From: Phycisphaeraceae bacterium
GTDB lineage: Bacteria > Planctomycetota > Phycisphaerae > Phycisphaerales > Phycisphaeraceae
Direction: 5' to 3'
Assembly (NCBI GenBank): GCA_002716625.1
Contig: PBAS01000063.1
Location: 1 to 64,000 of the forward strand
DNA length: 64,000 bases
Shown here in pieces: positions 25,706 through 35,174 of this stretch. Under the pieces are notes generated by a model. It saw only the letters and a list, made by a program, of their open reading frames with translations, ran no database searches and was not told the DNA's origin. A program made the position numbers and the translations under genes. Position 1 is the stretch's first letter; each line of letters begins with the position of its first letter.

Positions 25706-27130
25706 TTATAAAACAAACTTGCTTAGCTCCTTGTCATCAATAATCGATTCGACCTGTTTGCATACAAAACCCTGATCGACTTTAATCTTTTTTTCACCCC
25801 GGCCAGCCATTTCTGGCGCATCAAAATTTATTTGCTCAAATACCTTTTCAACAATTGTCATAAGCCGCCTGGCACCAATATTTTCCATATTGGCATTTGC
25901 AGTAGCGGCAAGATCTGCCATGGCCTCAATTGCAGAAGGCTCAAACTTAATATCTATCCCTTCGACAGCTAACAACGCCTGCTGTTGGCGTGTCAGGGCA
26001 TTCCCCGGTTCAGTTAGAATACGTACGAAGTCTTCTTTTCCTAGTGGGGATAATTCAACTCGAATTGGAAACCGACCTTGTAATTCCGGCATCAAATCAC
26101 TTACTGCGGTCGTATGAAACGCACCCGCAGCAACGAAGAGGATATGATCGGTATGTACCGCACCATAGCGCGTATTGACAGCTGACCCTTCAACAATAGG
26201 CAGTAGGTCGCGTTGTACGCCTTGCCGGGAAATGTCAGGCCCCCCCCCACCACCAGACTGCCGATCATCACTACCAGGCGTTGCAATCTTATCGATTTCA
26301 TCAAGAAAAATAATCCCACTCTCCTCGGTTCTGGATATCGCCTCCACGGTAATTTTATCCCGGTCCAAAATCTTCTCTGTCTCCTCTTCGATTAAAATCC
26401 GCCTTGCTTCAGCAACTGATACCTTGCGCCGTGTAGTTTGCTCTGGAATCATACGCTCAAACATGTTGGCCATGTCGGGATCCATCTGGTCAATACCCAT
26501 ATTGGCGAACATAACGTGGGCCTGAGGTTTTTGCGTAATAGTCAATTCAACTTCTCGTTCTTCTAGCTTGCCGGAGGCAATTTGTTCTCGCAACTTCAAT
26601 CTCGTCCGAAGCTGGCGCTCTGCTGCGTCATCCACCTCTTCATGATCTTTACCGTCACTGGCAACCGAAGATGCTGACAATGCTGATTGCACTGGCGATA
26701 CCGTTGGTGCTGGGGTTGGGGGCAGCAGTAGATCAACTATTTGGTCATTGGCGCCATCGGTAGCCCGTTCGCGTACCTTATCGGCTTGTTCACTATGAAC
26801 CATGGACATGGCATGATCAAGAAGATCACGCACCATTGACTCCACATCACGACCGTGATAGCCGACTTCAGTGAACTTGCTTGCTTCAATTTTGATAAAA
26901 GGGGCACCTGTCAGATGAGCTAGGCGTCTGGCAATTTCCGTCTTGCCCACACCCGTCGGACCGATCATCACAATATTCTTTGGAGAAACCTCCCGGGCCA
27001 TCTCTGACTCAAGTTGCTGACGCCGCCAGCGGTTACGGATTGCAATAGCCACCGCCCGCTTGGCCTCCGACTGTCCAATGATGTATCGATCAAGTTCGGT
27101 AACAATTTGCCGTGGCGTGAGGTTATCCAA
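25706..27130 (-). CDS. hslU: HslU (ClpY) ATPase of the HslUV protease
   Basis: 474 residues, slightly longer than the ~443 of E. coli. This AAA+ unfoldase feeds substrates to the HslV peptidase. Visible parts are LTPRQIVTELDRYIIGQ, Walker [16 protein letters not shown], the pore loop in EVGYHGRDVESMVRDL (usually GYVGRD), an I-domain of about 130 residues, Walker B GIIFLDEIDKIA followed by a glycine run, GRFPIRVELSPLG, and a short C-terminal tail SKFVL that in the family inserts into HslV. A TTG start has AAGGA upstream. No hslV is adjacent, which is unusual. A run of C residues near 26240 encodes the glycines. Confidence 0.95.
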   Translation of the reverse strand: MDNLTPRQIVTELDRYIIGQSEAKRAVAIAIRNRWRRQQLESEMAREVSPKNIVMIGPTGVGKTEIARRLAHLTGAPFIKIEASKFTEVGYHGRDVESMVRDLLDHAMSMVHSEQADKVRERATDGANDQIVDLLLPPTPAPTVSPVQSALSASSVASDGKDHEEVDDAAERQLRTRLKLREQIASGKLEEREVELTITQKPQAHVMFANMGIDQMDPDMANMFERMIPEQTTRRKVSVAEARRILIEEETEKILDRDKITVEAISRTEESGIIFLDEIDKIATPGSDDRQSGGGGGPDISRQGVQRDLLPIVEGSAVNTRYGAVHTDHILFVAAGAFHTTAVSDLMPELQGRFPIRVELSPLGKEDFVRILTEPGNALTRQQQALLAVEGIDIKFEPSAIEAMADLAATANANMENIGARRLMTIVEKVFEQINFDAPEMAGRGEKKIKVDQGFVCKQVESIIDDKELSKFVL

Positions 27131-27286
27131 TCGTCGAATTCCTTACTTTTAAAGGATGATCCAAGGAATGCTTGCTCCATTTAAGCCCGCAAGACCACTT
27201 CGCTGTGGACTATTGGCAGAATACCTCCTGATGAGGATGAGGTACAGCGTTGAGCTGATCACAAATTATCTTCCGGTGGTTCATTT

Positions 27287-29095
27287 GTGAGTTCCATGGC
27301 GTATGCGGATGATGTGATGATGAAATCGCCTGATCACCAATCATCAAATCCACCAGAATCAGGCCCACAGGGTGGACCTGGGAATCCGGCACATGGCACC
27401 AGTTCCCGATGGTGGCTCGCCGCTCCTGGCATGGTGGCCGCCTTGTGCCTGTGCGGCACCGTTCTTGTCAATCATGCCGACTGGGCCCAATGGTTTCATC
27501 ATCCAGCACGACAGCCCTTTCCCGTGGAAACGGAACTTGGCGCAAAATACTGGCAGACCATGCTTCCTGTCTGCGCAATAGTGACACTTTTGTGTGCATT
27601 TGTACTTACTCACCTGTGCAATCCCAAGACTTCTACATACAACGAAAACTCTTATCCCTCAATATTTCCGAACATAATTGAAAAAAACATAAGGCGCTAT
27701 GGTCTTGGAGTAGTAATGGCACTGGCACTGGTCGTACGTATACCCAGACTCACGGAAAGCCTCTGGTATGATGAGATAGCTGCCTATATTCGATTCGTAA
27801 CTCTTGAGCACCCTGGCCCAATCGCCAGCAACTTCTTCGATATCTCCAATCATATTGCCCACACGCTGTGTAGTTGGATAACCGTTTATTTATTTGGAAA
27901 TGCACTAGGCCGTGAACTGGCGGTACGTATACCCGCCGCCTTGTTTTCGTTGCTCAGCGTCTGGTCCATATATCGCCTGATTCTGATTCCATTCGGGCAG
28001 CGTGCCGCTCTAGTCGGCGCATTACTTATGGCAATCCTTCCTGTTTCAGTTCTTGAGGGTGTTGAAGCACGTGGCTACAGCATGATGATTTTCTTTACCA
28101 CCACTTCGACCTTAGCATTACTGTCAGCACATCGCCATGACCGTCCATGGCTGTGGTGGGTTTATGGACTGCTGTGTACGCTGGGGATATGGTCCCACCT
28201 CCTAACTATCTTTGTTCCGATCGGGCACATGCTAACGTTCACCTGTTTAAGTTGGTACAAACGACACTGGTCAAGTTTTGGCAAGTGTCTGACGGCACTG
28301 GTGGGGGCTGCAGTGATGACATTGACACTTTACGCACCAGCACTTCCCGATCTTCTTGCCAAATCCACTGGATTTGAAAAAACAACCGACACTCAACCTG
28401 GCATTATCAGCGGCCAAGGACTTCTTGCTATTTTACAACTGGGTGGCTCCTGGTATCCATGGGCATCACTTCCGGGACTCATACTTGTCCTCATCGGAAT
28501 TCGCTATGCAAAGAAAGTATCCCCCCGTGTTGATTCAATGCTTGTCCTGGGGCTGCTCTGGTTAGGCTGGGTGGTATTTCTTGTCGCCATTCCTGCCTTT
28601 GGTCTATGGATTTATGCAAGATACATGCTTTTCATCCTATGCGGCGCGGTGGTACTCATGACCTGGGGCATTGAACAATTATTCACCTGGCATCGCGCTG
28701 CCGGCATTTCCGCCCTTGCCATGGTATGTTGTTTTAGTATTGCCGATCTAACCATTAGACCCCCAAAGCAACCGTTGCGCGAAGCAATGGCCTATGTTCA
28801 CGACCATCGCCAGCCCGGCGAGACAGGCCTGGCCATCGGTCTTCGGCACAAGGTCCTATACCTATACGCCAGAGACTTCGATCTTGTATTTAGCCTCAAA
28901 CACGGTATTCGCCTTAAAGAAAAACTGGATGCTACGCAACCAACTTGGATCATTATGCTCTACCCCAACCATGTTTCTCAAAACAGAAAGAAGCTATTAA
29001 GTGATCGTGGTTTTGAACTGATTAAGAATTTTGAAGGTTGGTCCGACTGGGGAAAGGGAGGTGACGTGTTGATCTTCAGAAAGAATTCTATTTAA
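27287..29095 (+). CDS. Multi-pass membrane glycosyltransferase, GT39/ArnT-like
   Basis: 602 residues with a ~45-residue polar N-terminus and about 11-12 transmembrane helices. The first periplasmic loop carries RIPRLTESLWYDEIAAYIRF; the acidic DE pair after W-Y is the catalytic signature of GT-C enzymes of the PMT/ArnT/PglX-like group, which transfer sugars from polyprenyl-phosphate donors. A C-terminal soluble domain (REAMAYVHDHRQPGETGLAIGL onward) is typical of planctomycete members. It opens with GTG at 27287; an ATG three codons later is equally plausible. It is divergent from hslU. Acceptor unknown (lipid, protein or polysaccharide). Confidence 0.75.
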   Translation: MSSMAYADDVMMKSPDHQSSNPPESGPQGGPGNPAHGTSSRWWLAAPGMVAALCLCGTVLVNHADWAQWFHHPARQPFPVETELGAKYWQTMLPVCAIVTLLCAFVLTHLCNPKTSTYNENSYPSIFPNIIEKNIRRYGLGVVMALALVVRIPRLTESLWYDEIAAYIRFVTLEHPGPIASNFFDISNHIAHTLCSWITVYLFGNALGRELAVRIPAALFSLLSVWSIYRLILIPFGQRAALVGALLMAILPVSVLEGVEARGYSMMIFFTTTSTLALLSAHRHDRPWLWWVYGLLCTLGIWSHLLTIFVPIGHMLTFTCLSWYKRHWSSFGKCLTALVGAAVMTLTLYAPALPDLLAKSTGFEKTTDTQPGIISGQGLLAILQLGGSWYPWASLPGLILVLIGIRYAKKVSPRVDSMLVLGLLWLGWVVFLVAIPAFGLWIYARYMLFILCGAVVLMTWGIEQLFTWHRAAGISALAMVCCFSIADLTIRPPKQPLREAMAYVHDHRQPGETGLAIGLRHKVLYLYARDFDLVFSLKHGIRLKEKLDATQPTWIIMLYPNHVSQNRKKLLSDRGFELIKNFEGWSDWGKGGDVLIFRKNSI

Positions 29096-29171
29096 CCTCT
29101 GACCTTCCTACCCGCACTTGCTGGCATGCAGGATGTAGTGATTCCCCCATCACATTATTCGAAACCATCCT

Positions 29172-29969
29172 TCATAAAAGACTGGATTCATAAGTCTCAA
29201 TTTCAGGGAATTTCGTTACCCCTCGAAGCAAACGCCCCAAACGTGGCTTATGCTCATTATAAACCTCAACGGCATCCGCGTCCGCGTAGCGTAGGAAAAG
29301 GACACGGCGATCGCGGTCCGAACGGTTTCCTTCAGATTTATGTAGCATCCAATTGTGAAACACAAGGCATTCGCCGGCCTTCATTTCCATGGGCCTGGCC
29401 TGTGATTCATCAACATCCAACTTGATTTCAACCTGGGACTTTCTGTCTTCATTTGTATAGTTCACATTAATTCGCCCCTGCTTGTGGCTACCCGGAACAA
29501 TCCATAGACAACCATTTTCAACATCGCAGTCATCTAATGCCGTCAAGGTCGTCACGGTGTTGTCAGGGGCCAGTTCAGCATACCCAGTATCTTGATGCCA
29601 ATGGAATGACTGTGTGTTATGGCGCATTTTAAACGTCAGTTGAGATGAAGCACCCTTTAAATTCGGGGCGACCAATGACACCGAGATATCCACCAAAGGA
29701 CCCGAAAAAAAATAACGGCAAGCCACATCACTGCAATGGTGAATGTCACTTAACAATGCATTCTGGGTCCAGGTCTTCCCCTCCTTAAAAGATTCTTTAT
29801 GTGCATTCCATACTTCCATACACTGCTTCTGCATTAGACTTAAACCCCGATCGGTAAGTGTTCTACCTAGCAGCAGATAACCCTGATCTTCATAAAAACT
29901 CAGATCCGCCTCACTCAGTACACGGTAAATAAAATCTTGCGTGTACTTTCTATCGATTATTCTGGACAT
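29172..29969 (-). CDS. Phytanoyl-CoA dioxygenase (PhyH) family protein, second copy
   Basis: 265 residues of the Fe(II)/2OG oxygenase family. FHWHQDTGY gives the HxD metal pair at about residue 118, and the distal His is in CLVFHNWMLHKSEGNRSDRDRR, followed by the RVLFLRYADADAVE strand. CDVENGCLWIVPGSHKQG matches the PhyH core. It differs strongly from the copy at 3.1 kb. It lies 54 bases after the C45 peptidase-family gene on the same strand, so the two probably form an operon. Substrate unknown. Confidence 0.85.
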   Translation of the reverse strand: MSRIIDRKYTQDFIYRVLSEADLSFYEDQGYLLLGRTLTDRGLSLMQKQCMEVWNAHKESFKEGKTWTQNALLSDIHHCSDVACRYFFSGPLVDISVSLVAPNLKGASSQLTFKMRHNTQSFHWHQDTGYAELAPDNTVTTLTALDDCDVENGCLWIVPGSHKQGRINVNYTNEDRKSQVEIKLDVDESQARPMEMKAGECLVFHNWMLHKSEGNRSDRDRRVLFLRYADADAVEVYNEHKPRLGRLLRGVTKFPEIETYESSLL

Positions 29970-30023
29970 GATTTTCCCTGTGTGCCCGCTGCTCCAATAT
30001 GTTGCAGGCGACGCAATTGAAAA

Positions 30024-31076
30024 CTAGGCGGAATAGGTTGTTGGCCAACTACAACATGGATTGCCACGTATCACGTGCAAATGACCTCGGGTAGGCTCTG
30101 CAACCACTGCGGCAGTGGTGTATCGTTCGTGTGAACCGCCAAAGTGTCGGCAAATTCCCATTGGATAACGGCGATGATCAGCAAGCAACATCATGGCCCG
30201 CTGGGGGGTAAGTTGGCCACGGTTACTGGCCAGCAGTTCGCACAGATCCTCCGCACGATGCCGCGAGTCAACTTGGAGTTGCTCATCACGTTCGCGTTCG
30301 AATCGAGCCGTATCCGGACCAACGGGATGATTGGCGTGCGCTAATATACCATCATCTGCATGGATCACATTCACACCACCACCGTTAAACTCGACGCTGG
30401 CACTATGGCCATCACGATCAGAAATCAGGTAGTTTCCAACACCTCGTAACCCCTCGCGTTGCGCCAGCTCGGCTGCATCCTGGACCGATTCGCCGGCAAG
30501 TGCCGTTAATGCCCAAAGTGAATGATCCATGCCTCTTGAGGACCGCTCCTTGGAATGCAAGGAGTTTCGAAAAACACTCATACCCGTGGTCCACAATCCA
30601 TACCCAAGCACCTCCCCTGGATATGCAAGAACAAGGATTGTCGGGCCATCCTTAACCCGCATACATAGCACAATGTAAAGCATCGCGCTTTTGGCCACAG
30701 TATCCTTGGTTTGGCCACTGATTGGTTGACCGTCTAAGGTGACAATTCCCGAAACGCCAAACGATGTACAGCCACCTTCATCCCCAGAAGCAGCGGGCTG
30801 TTGCGGCAAACCGGCCACATCAATCATGCCGCCAAAAATATCCATGAGATAAGGCGCACGCTGCTCAATAAGCTGTTTCGTTCGAGTATCTAGATCCCCA
30901 GAGCTGGGAATAGTGTCAAGGTATCGCCTATATCCCGGATACCGCTCTAGTACTGCCTCGGCATACATGCGCCCACACTCTCGCGCTGTCCCTTCTGCCA
31001 AGACAAGGGGCACCGACCCCTCCGGTACCGAACGGGGAAGAATACCATATTCAACTTGGCCAATTGCATCACTCAA
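30024..31076 (-). CDS. C45-family (isopenicillin-N acyltransferase-like) N-terminal nucleophile hydrolase
   Basis: 350 residues. EGGCTSFGVSG with Cys103 matches the autocatalytic cleavage site of peptidase family C45, whose best-known member is acyl-CoA:6-aminopenicillanic acid acyltransferase; the new N-terminal Cys becomes the nucleophile. The following PISGQTKDT and NYLISDRDGHSASVEFNG, and ILAHANHPVGPDTARFERE, are family blocks. Pro-segment residues 1-102 contain GTARECGRMYAEAV. A TTG start has AGGAAG upstream. It is followed by a PhyH-type oxygenase gene. Bacterial members usually hydrolyse or transfer acyl groups on amides; substrate unknown. Confidence 0.75.
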   Translation of the reverse strand: MSDAIGQVEYGILPRSVPEGSVPLVLAEGTARECGRMYAEAVLERYPGYRRYLDTIPSSGDLDTRTKQLIEQRAPYLMDIFGGMIDVAGLPQQPAASGDEGGCTSFGVSGIVTLDGQPISGQTKDTVAKSAMLYIVLCMRVKDGPTILVLAYPGEVLGYGLWTTGMSVFRNSLHSKERSSRGMDHSLWALTALAGESVQDAAELAQREGLRGVGNYLISDRDGHSASVEFNGGGVNVIHADDGILAHANHPVGPDTARFERERDEQLQVDSRHRAEDLCELLASNRGQLTPQRAMMLLADHRRYPMGICRHFGGSHERYTTAAVVAEPTRGHLHVIRGNPCCSWPTTYSA

Positions 31077-31509
31077 GAAGATTGCTTCCTAAACCTGTCC
31101 GCCTCGTAACCTTGCCAGTTCATTATCATCAGTCAAACACAGTATAACAGATTCAGGCACTTCCAACATCAATCTCGTCACGCTGCTAGCAACTTAAGGA
31201 TTGGGCCTAAAAAATCCCCTGTACAGGAACCGTTGGAATCCACACTGGCCAAAAGACTTATACCGGGTGGTTCAATATTGCATGAATTACTCGCCATCAG
31301 AAATGATCCATGTAGCAGAATGGTAATCGACTGTCTGCATCTGAATTATGATCGATTTTTTTTAATGCACAATAAACATGTACCGTCATCGTGAATATCT
31401 CCGTAAGTTGCACGACGTGATGAATACCAGACAGCACCACGAACACCACAAATACTCCGTGAATATTTTCACACCATAATTTACCTTGCGATCACATCGT
31501 CAATGGGTT
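31077..31509. other. Non-coding interval
   Basis: 433 AT-rich bases between the C45 gene start and the DUF4190-like gene end, both on the minus strand. A run of eight T residues at about 31354-31361, preceded by AATCGA...TCGATT, is the only termination-like element, on the plus strand and weak. No gene is recognisable. Confidence 0.5.
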
Positions 31510-32085
31510 TTAAATAAAGTTAAGTAACACGGATCCAATACACCCAACAACGATCAAACCGTTGATAATGATGCCTGTGATACCAAATCCCCGGCGAGCA
31601 CCCTTTGCATTTAAACTAATCAAACCCAATGTGCCGCCCAAGACCGCCAGGAAAATTCCCGAAAATGCACTACAGGTGGCAGCAGCAAGGGCAGGGAACA
31701 CCTTCCGCACTGCGGGAGGCATTGGGCCACTGGGATCAATATGCTGAAGATTCTCTTCCAGTAAATCTGGGTTACGGTCAATGACCGTGCCTATTACGAT
31801 ATACATCGCCACAATCATTAAGCCTGCGACCAATCCCAAGACAAAGGACGCTACTCCCAGTTTAGAATGATGAGGCGTTATGCCAGTCCCCCATTGTGGG
31901 GGCTGATAACCATAGGATTCGTACCCAGATTGCATGTAGGCATTCGGTGGATACCCACCTTGATCATCTGAGCCACTAAACCCCGCTGCCGGCGGGTAGC
32001 CCTGGTAATGGCCTGAATACTCATCCGGGTTTGATGGCGGCGGTTGAGATTGATTGGTATCTGTTGGTCTATGGTGATCAGCCAT
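31510..32085 (-). CDS. Small membrane protein with proline/tyrosine-rich N-terminus (DUF4190-like)
   Basis: About 191 residues. The first ~75 are rich in Pro, Gly, Tyr and Gln (PPPSNPDEYSGHYQGYPP), a low-complexity cytoplasmic tail. They are followed by KLGVASFVLGLVAGLMIVAM, a second hydrophobic segment ALAAATCSAFSGIFLAVLGG with TLGLISLNAKGARRGFGITG, and a third terminal helix. The LGVASFVLGL...GxGxxGLxxN pattern resembles DUF4190 proteins. The frame opens 20 codons earlier, but the Met at 32085 starts the recognisable protein. Function unknown. Confidence 0.6.
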   Translation of the reverse strand: MADHHRPTDTNQSQPPPSNPDEYSGHYQGYPPAAGFSGSDDQGGYPPNAYMQSGYESYGYQPPQWGTGITPHHSKLGVASFVLGLVAGLMIVAMYIVIGTVIDRNPDLLEENLQHIDPSGPMPPAVRKVFPALAAATCSAFSGIFLAVLGGTLGLISLNAKGARRGFGITGIIINGLIVVGCIGSVLLNFI

Positions 32086-32215
32086 TTGGCATACTTTCAG
32101 CTCGACTAAAAAGTTCTTGGAATGACCGCTACAACTTCCAAGCATATCTCATGATCATTTCTTTGGGATAATGAATCAAATCAGATAGTGGCTCATCCTT
32201 CGTCTACAGACCCCA

Positions 32216-33505
32216 TTAACCAGTACTTTTGCTGACTGTACCGTCCATGCCTTCATTTTCTACAGCTGGCTTAACATCCTGAAGACTGCCTAACCGTCGT
32301 AAACTCGATGATTTAATGGCTGCAACAAGAACCACCACAATTGTGCCGACCCCTCCACTGACCACCGAAATCACAGGCCCAAAGAAATGAGCCACCAGCC
32401 CCGATTCAAAACCACCAAGTTCGTTGGAAACGCTGATGAAAACTGAATTAATCGCCGAAACCCGACCGCGCATACGATCAGGAGTGGCCAGTTGCACAAT
32501 GGTGTGCCGTACAACCACACCCACCGTATCAAAAACTCCGGTAAGAACGAGCATGGCCATTGAAAGCCAGAATGATTGGGATAACCCAAAAACAATCGTG
32601 GCCCCGCCGAAACCGGCAACTGCAACCAGCATGTTTCGACCAGCACGCCGCATCGGTGATGCATGGGCGATAAAGAACGTTGTAAACAGTGCCCCAATGG
32701 CTGGTGCCGCGTTAAGCCATCCCAGACCCGTAACACCCACGCCGAGAATATCCTTGGCAAAGATCGGCAGAAGAAACACTGCTCCACCTAAAAGAACAGC
32801 AAACATATCCAGAGAAAGCGACGCCAACAATAGAGGTGTCGTAAACACAAACTTTGGGCCACTAAAAATAGATTTATCCGCATCTTCATCAACTCCTTCG
32901 GTACACGGTTGCCCCATAACTCGGATTCGAAGGGAAAGAATAAAAAACACTGCCGATGACAGCGCACACAACCAATAGGAAGATGTTGGGTGGATCGAAA
33001 TAACATATCCTCCAACCGCCGGGCCAACGACCATGGACACCTGAAAGATACTCTGATTCCAAGTAACCGCATTGGAGAATAAACGCTTTGGAACAAGTTG
33101 AGGCAGTAAAGCCATACGGGCCGGACGCCCCAATGAAAACATTGACGCATCCACCAGAAGAAGAATGTACATCAGTAGAATATTGCCGCCCATGGCAGAC
33201 ACCATGGCAAGACAAATCGAAGCCAGAGTCATCCCGACAAGACTGAACATCAAAATGGTTTTACGTGGATATCGGTCGGCCAGAAACCCGGCGGGCAATG
33301 CCAGTGCGATCACTGGCACCACTTGTACTAGCCCCACCAGCCCCAAGGCCAACGCCTCACCCGTACGCTCATAGACCTCCCAGCCAACAGCTATGGTCTG
33401 TATACGCATTCCAATCTGTGAAAGAAACATCCCCCAGAAGAAGTCTCTATAGGACTGAAAACGAAAAACGGCATAAGGATCGTGTTTGGTTGTTGCTGCT
33501 GACAT
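32216..33505 (-). CDS. MFS transporter, EntS/MFS_3-like
   Basis: 429 residues with about 12 transmembrane helices. FRSYRDFFWG-type opening (FRFQSYRDFFWGMFLSQIG), motif A between helices 2 and 3 as GFLADRYPRKTI, and the second-half equivalent DRMRGRVSAINSVFISVSNE are typical of the MFS_3 group that includes the enterobactin exporter EntS. Likely role is efflux of a small molecule; substrate unknown. It is divergent from the RraA-like gene, with about 80 bases between starts. Confidence 0.85.
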   Translation of the reverse strand: MSAATTKHDPYAVFRFQSYRDFFWGMFLSQIGMRIQTIAVGWEVYERTGEALALGLVGLVQVVPVIALALPAGFLADRYPRKTILMFSLVGMTLASICLAMVSAMGGNILLMYILLLVDASMFSLGRPARMALLPQLVPKRLFSNAVTWNQSIFQVSMVVGPAVGGYVISIHPTSSYWLCALSSAVFFILSLRIRVMGQPCTEGVDEDADKSIFSGPKFVFTTPLLLASLSLDMFAVLLGGAVFLLPIFAKDILGVGVTGLGWLNAAPAIGALFTTFFIAHASPMRRAGRNMLVAVAGFGGATIVFGLSQSFWLSMAMLVLTGVFDTVGVVVRHTIVQLATPDRMRGRVSAINSVFISVSNELGGFESGLVAHFFGPVISVVSGGVGTIVVVLVAAIKSSSLRRLGSLQDVKPAVENEGMDGTVSKSTG

Positions 33506-33585
33506 TTATGTCCGCGTACTGTACATTGAAAAATCTATTTGTGGTCTTACTAGAACCAACAGTTATTTTTGGCAGAGGACACCTA

Positions 33586-34251
33586 ATGCTTGACACCAAT
33601 ATACAGCAGTCCTTATCCGCTCTTTCAACAACACTCATCGGCGATGCCCATGCAAGATTAAAACTTTCAGAAAACCATCTATCTCCAGATATTCAACCCG
33701 TCATCCCCTTTAGCAAGATTGTCGGAACCGCCATCACCGCCATCCTTCAACCCGTTGCGACACCAGACGATGCCGATCTTTCGCCCATGGTCGAACTATA
33801 CGAATCTCAAGACAAAGAATCAGCAACAATCGTGGTCATTCAAGTACCGCCTGAACTTCGCTGCTACGGGATCTTTGGAGATGGTGCCGCCAGCATGTGT
33901 CGAGCACATGGAATTGTCGGTGCAATTATCGATGGCTCAACGCGAGATACTGAAGCACTGACACAAATGCAATACCCCGTCTTTGCCAAGGATCGGACAC
34001 CGGGATATATGCCGCCCAAAGCCAAAGTCGCCTCAATTAACCAACCGGTTACCATCGATGAACGCACCATCAGAAAAGATGATGTCATCGTTGCAGATAA
34101 TGATGGAGTGATGGTGATCCGACCTAATGAAGTTGAAGCGGTGATTACCAGGGCCAAACAAATCATGGATTGGGAAAATAAACTGCACGCTTGTTATGCA
34201 ATAGGAATGAGTTGCAAACAGGCCATACAGGAGATCGGCCCCCTTCCTTAG
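33586..34251 (+). CDS. RraA-family protein (HMG/CHA aldolase or demethylmenaquinone-methyltransferase-like)
   Basis: About 221 residues. The frame is open from 33265, inside the divergent MFS gene, but the ATG at 33586 has AGAGGA 6 bases upstream and starts the family homology. FGDGAASMCRAHGIVGAIIDGSTRD (in two parts, residues 97-121) carries the glycine-rich phosphate/substrate loop and the catalytic Arg120 and metal Asp121 of the RraA/4-hydroxy-4-methyl-2-oxoglutarate aldolase fold. DDVIVADNDGVMVIRP is the C-terminal family motif. Members act as 2-keto acid aldolases/decarboxylases or as RNase E inhibitors. With the SDR and MFS neighbours a catabolic role is plausible. Confidence 0.82.
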   Translation: MLDTNIQQSLSALSTTLIGDAHARLKLSENHLSPDIQPVIPFSKIVGTAITAILQPVATPDDADLSPMVELYESQDKESATIVVIQVPPELRCYGIFGDGAASMCRAHGIVGAIIDGSTRDTEALTQMQYPVFAKDRTPGYMPPKAKVASINQPVTIDERTIRKDDVIVADNDGVMVIRPNEVEAVITRAKQIMDWENKLHACYAIGMSCKQAIQEIGPLP

Positions 34252-34343
34252 TCAATTACCCGCAGTGACTTGGCGACAGTCATAATCAAAGTCTTATCAG
34301 AGCCTACCCGGTCCGGTAGAAGACCTGATGCGCCATCAGTCAG

Positions 34344-35174
34344 TCACCAATCCAGGTGATGGCCACCATCTACGAAAAGAGTGACTCCTGTTATGAAATG
34401 GGCCATGGGGCTGACCAGATACAAAACCGTCACCGCAACATCTTCGGGTTGACACACCCTGCCTAAAGGGGAAATCGTATGCTGGCATTTCCCCGCGACA
34501 CCAGTATGCTCGACACCACTGGCAGCAATTGCATTCACATTGATGCCCGCCTGTGCATACTTCTTTGCACACCATTTACTTCCGGCATCTGCAGCCCCTT
34601 TCGCCTGGGCGTAGTACATACCCGAAGGAATCTGCGCATTGGCGCCACCGTTGAAAGCGGAAATAGAGGACATCACAACAACTCGCCCGTAGTGCTTGGA
34701 TTCCATGAGTGGAATCACATGCTTGCAAAAAAGGTACACGCCCTTCGCTGATGCCATATCTCTCTCGTAACCGTCGAGTGTTGAATCCGGAAGTGTTGAA
34801 CGATCACACGTGCCCGCACCACAGAAAAGAATGCTCGGTACACCCATCTGCTCGATGCTCAACTTGACAGCATGGCAGACATCAGACTCATCACTCACAT
34901 CGGCCTGAACGAATAGATATCTACTATCAGCCCGTTCCACAAGATCGCCCGTGGTAACGCCATTGGTCTTTTCATCTGATTGCACATCCACATTCACAAT
35001 ATCTGCGCCAAATTCAGCCAAAACTCGAGCCGTTGCCTGCCCAATCCCACTGCTCGCCCCGGTCACTATAGCCACCTGCTCCTCAAGGCACTCAGGACTC
35101 ATGGGCAAGCTAAGCGGAGCAACAACACCGAAATCATTTGTCGTCATCTTTTTTTGATTGATCGGGCCGGGCAT
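34344..35174 (-). CDS. Short-chain dehydrogenase/reductase
   Basis: 276 residues of the classical SDR family. The cofactor motif TGASSGIG is at 38-45, Asp for the adenine ring is in DIVNVDVQ, the usual NNAG is replaced by FCGAGTCD, VVMSSISAF gives the catalytic Ser, and YYAQAKGAA the YxxxK pair. The C-terminal FITGVTLFVDGGHHLDW is standard. AAGGGA lies 6 bases before the ATG. It converges on the RraA-like gene. NAD(P)-dependent oxidoreductase; substrate unknown. Confidence 0.88.
   Translation of the reverse strand: MPGPINQKKMTTNDFGVVAPLSLPMSPECLEEQVAIVTGASSGIGQATARVLAEFGADIVNVDVQSDEKTNGVTTGDLVERADSRYLFVQADVSDESDVCHAVKLSIEQMGVPSILFCGAGTCDRSTLPDSTLDGYERDMASAKGVYLFCKHVIPLMESKHYGRVVVMSSISAFNGGANAQIPSGMYYAQAKGAADAGSKWCAKKYAQAGINVNAIAASGVEHTGVAGKCQHTISPLGRVCQPEDVAVTVLYLVSPMAHFITGVTLFVDGGHHLDW

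Noticed and set aside
26236-26247. Long C-run inside hslU as a phase-variation tract
   Set aside because: It encodes glycines in frame within a normal housekeeping gene; no evidence of slippage or on/off design.
31327-31362. Plus-strand T8 with AATCGA/TCGATT stem
   Set aside because: AT-rich weak stem with a 21-base loop and no plus-strand gene upstream to terminate.
33265-33585. N-terminal extension of the RraA-like frame
   Set aside because: It is antisense to the MFS gene; the ATG at 33586 has a good Shine-Dalgarno and begins the family homology.
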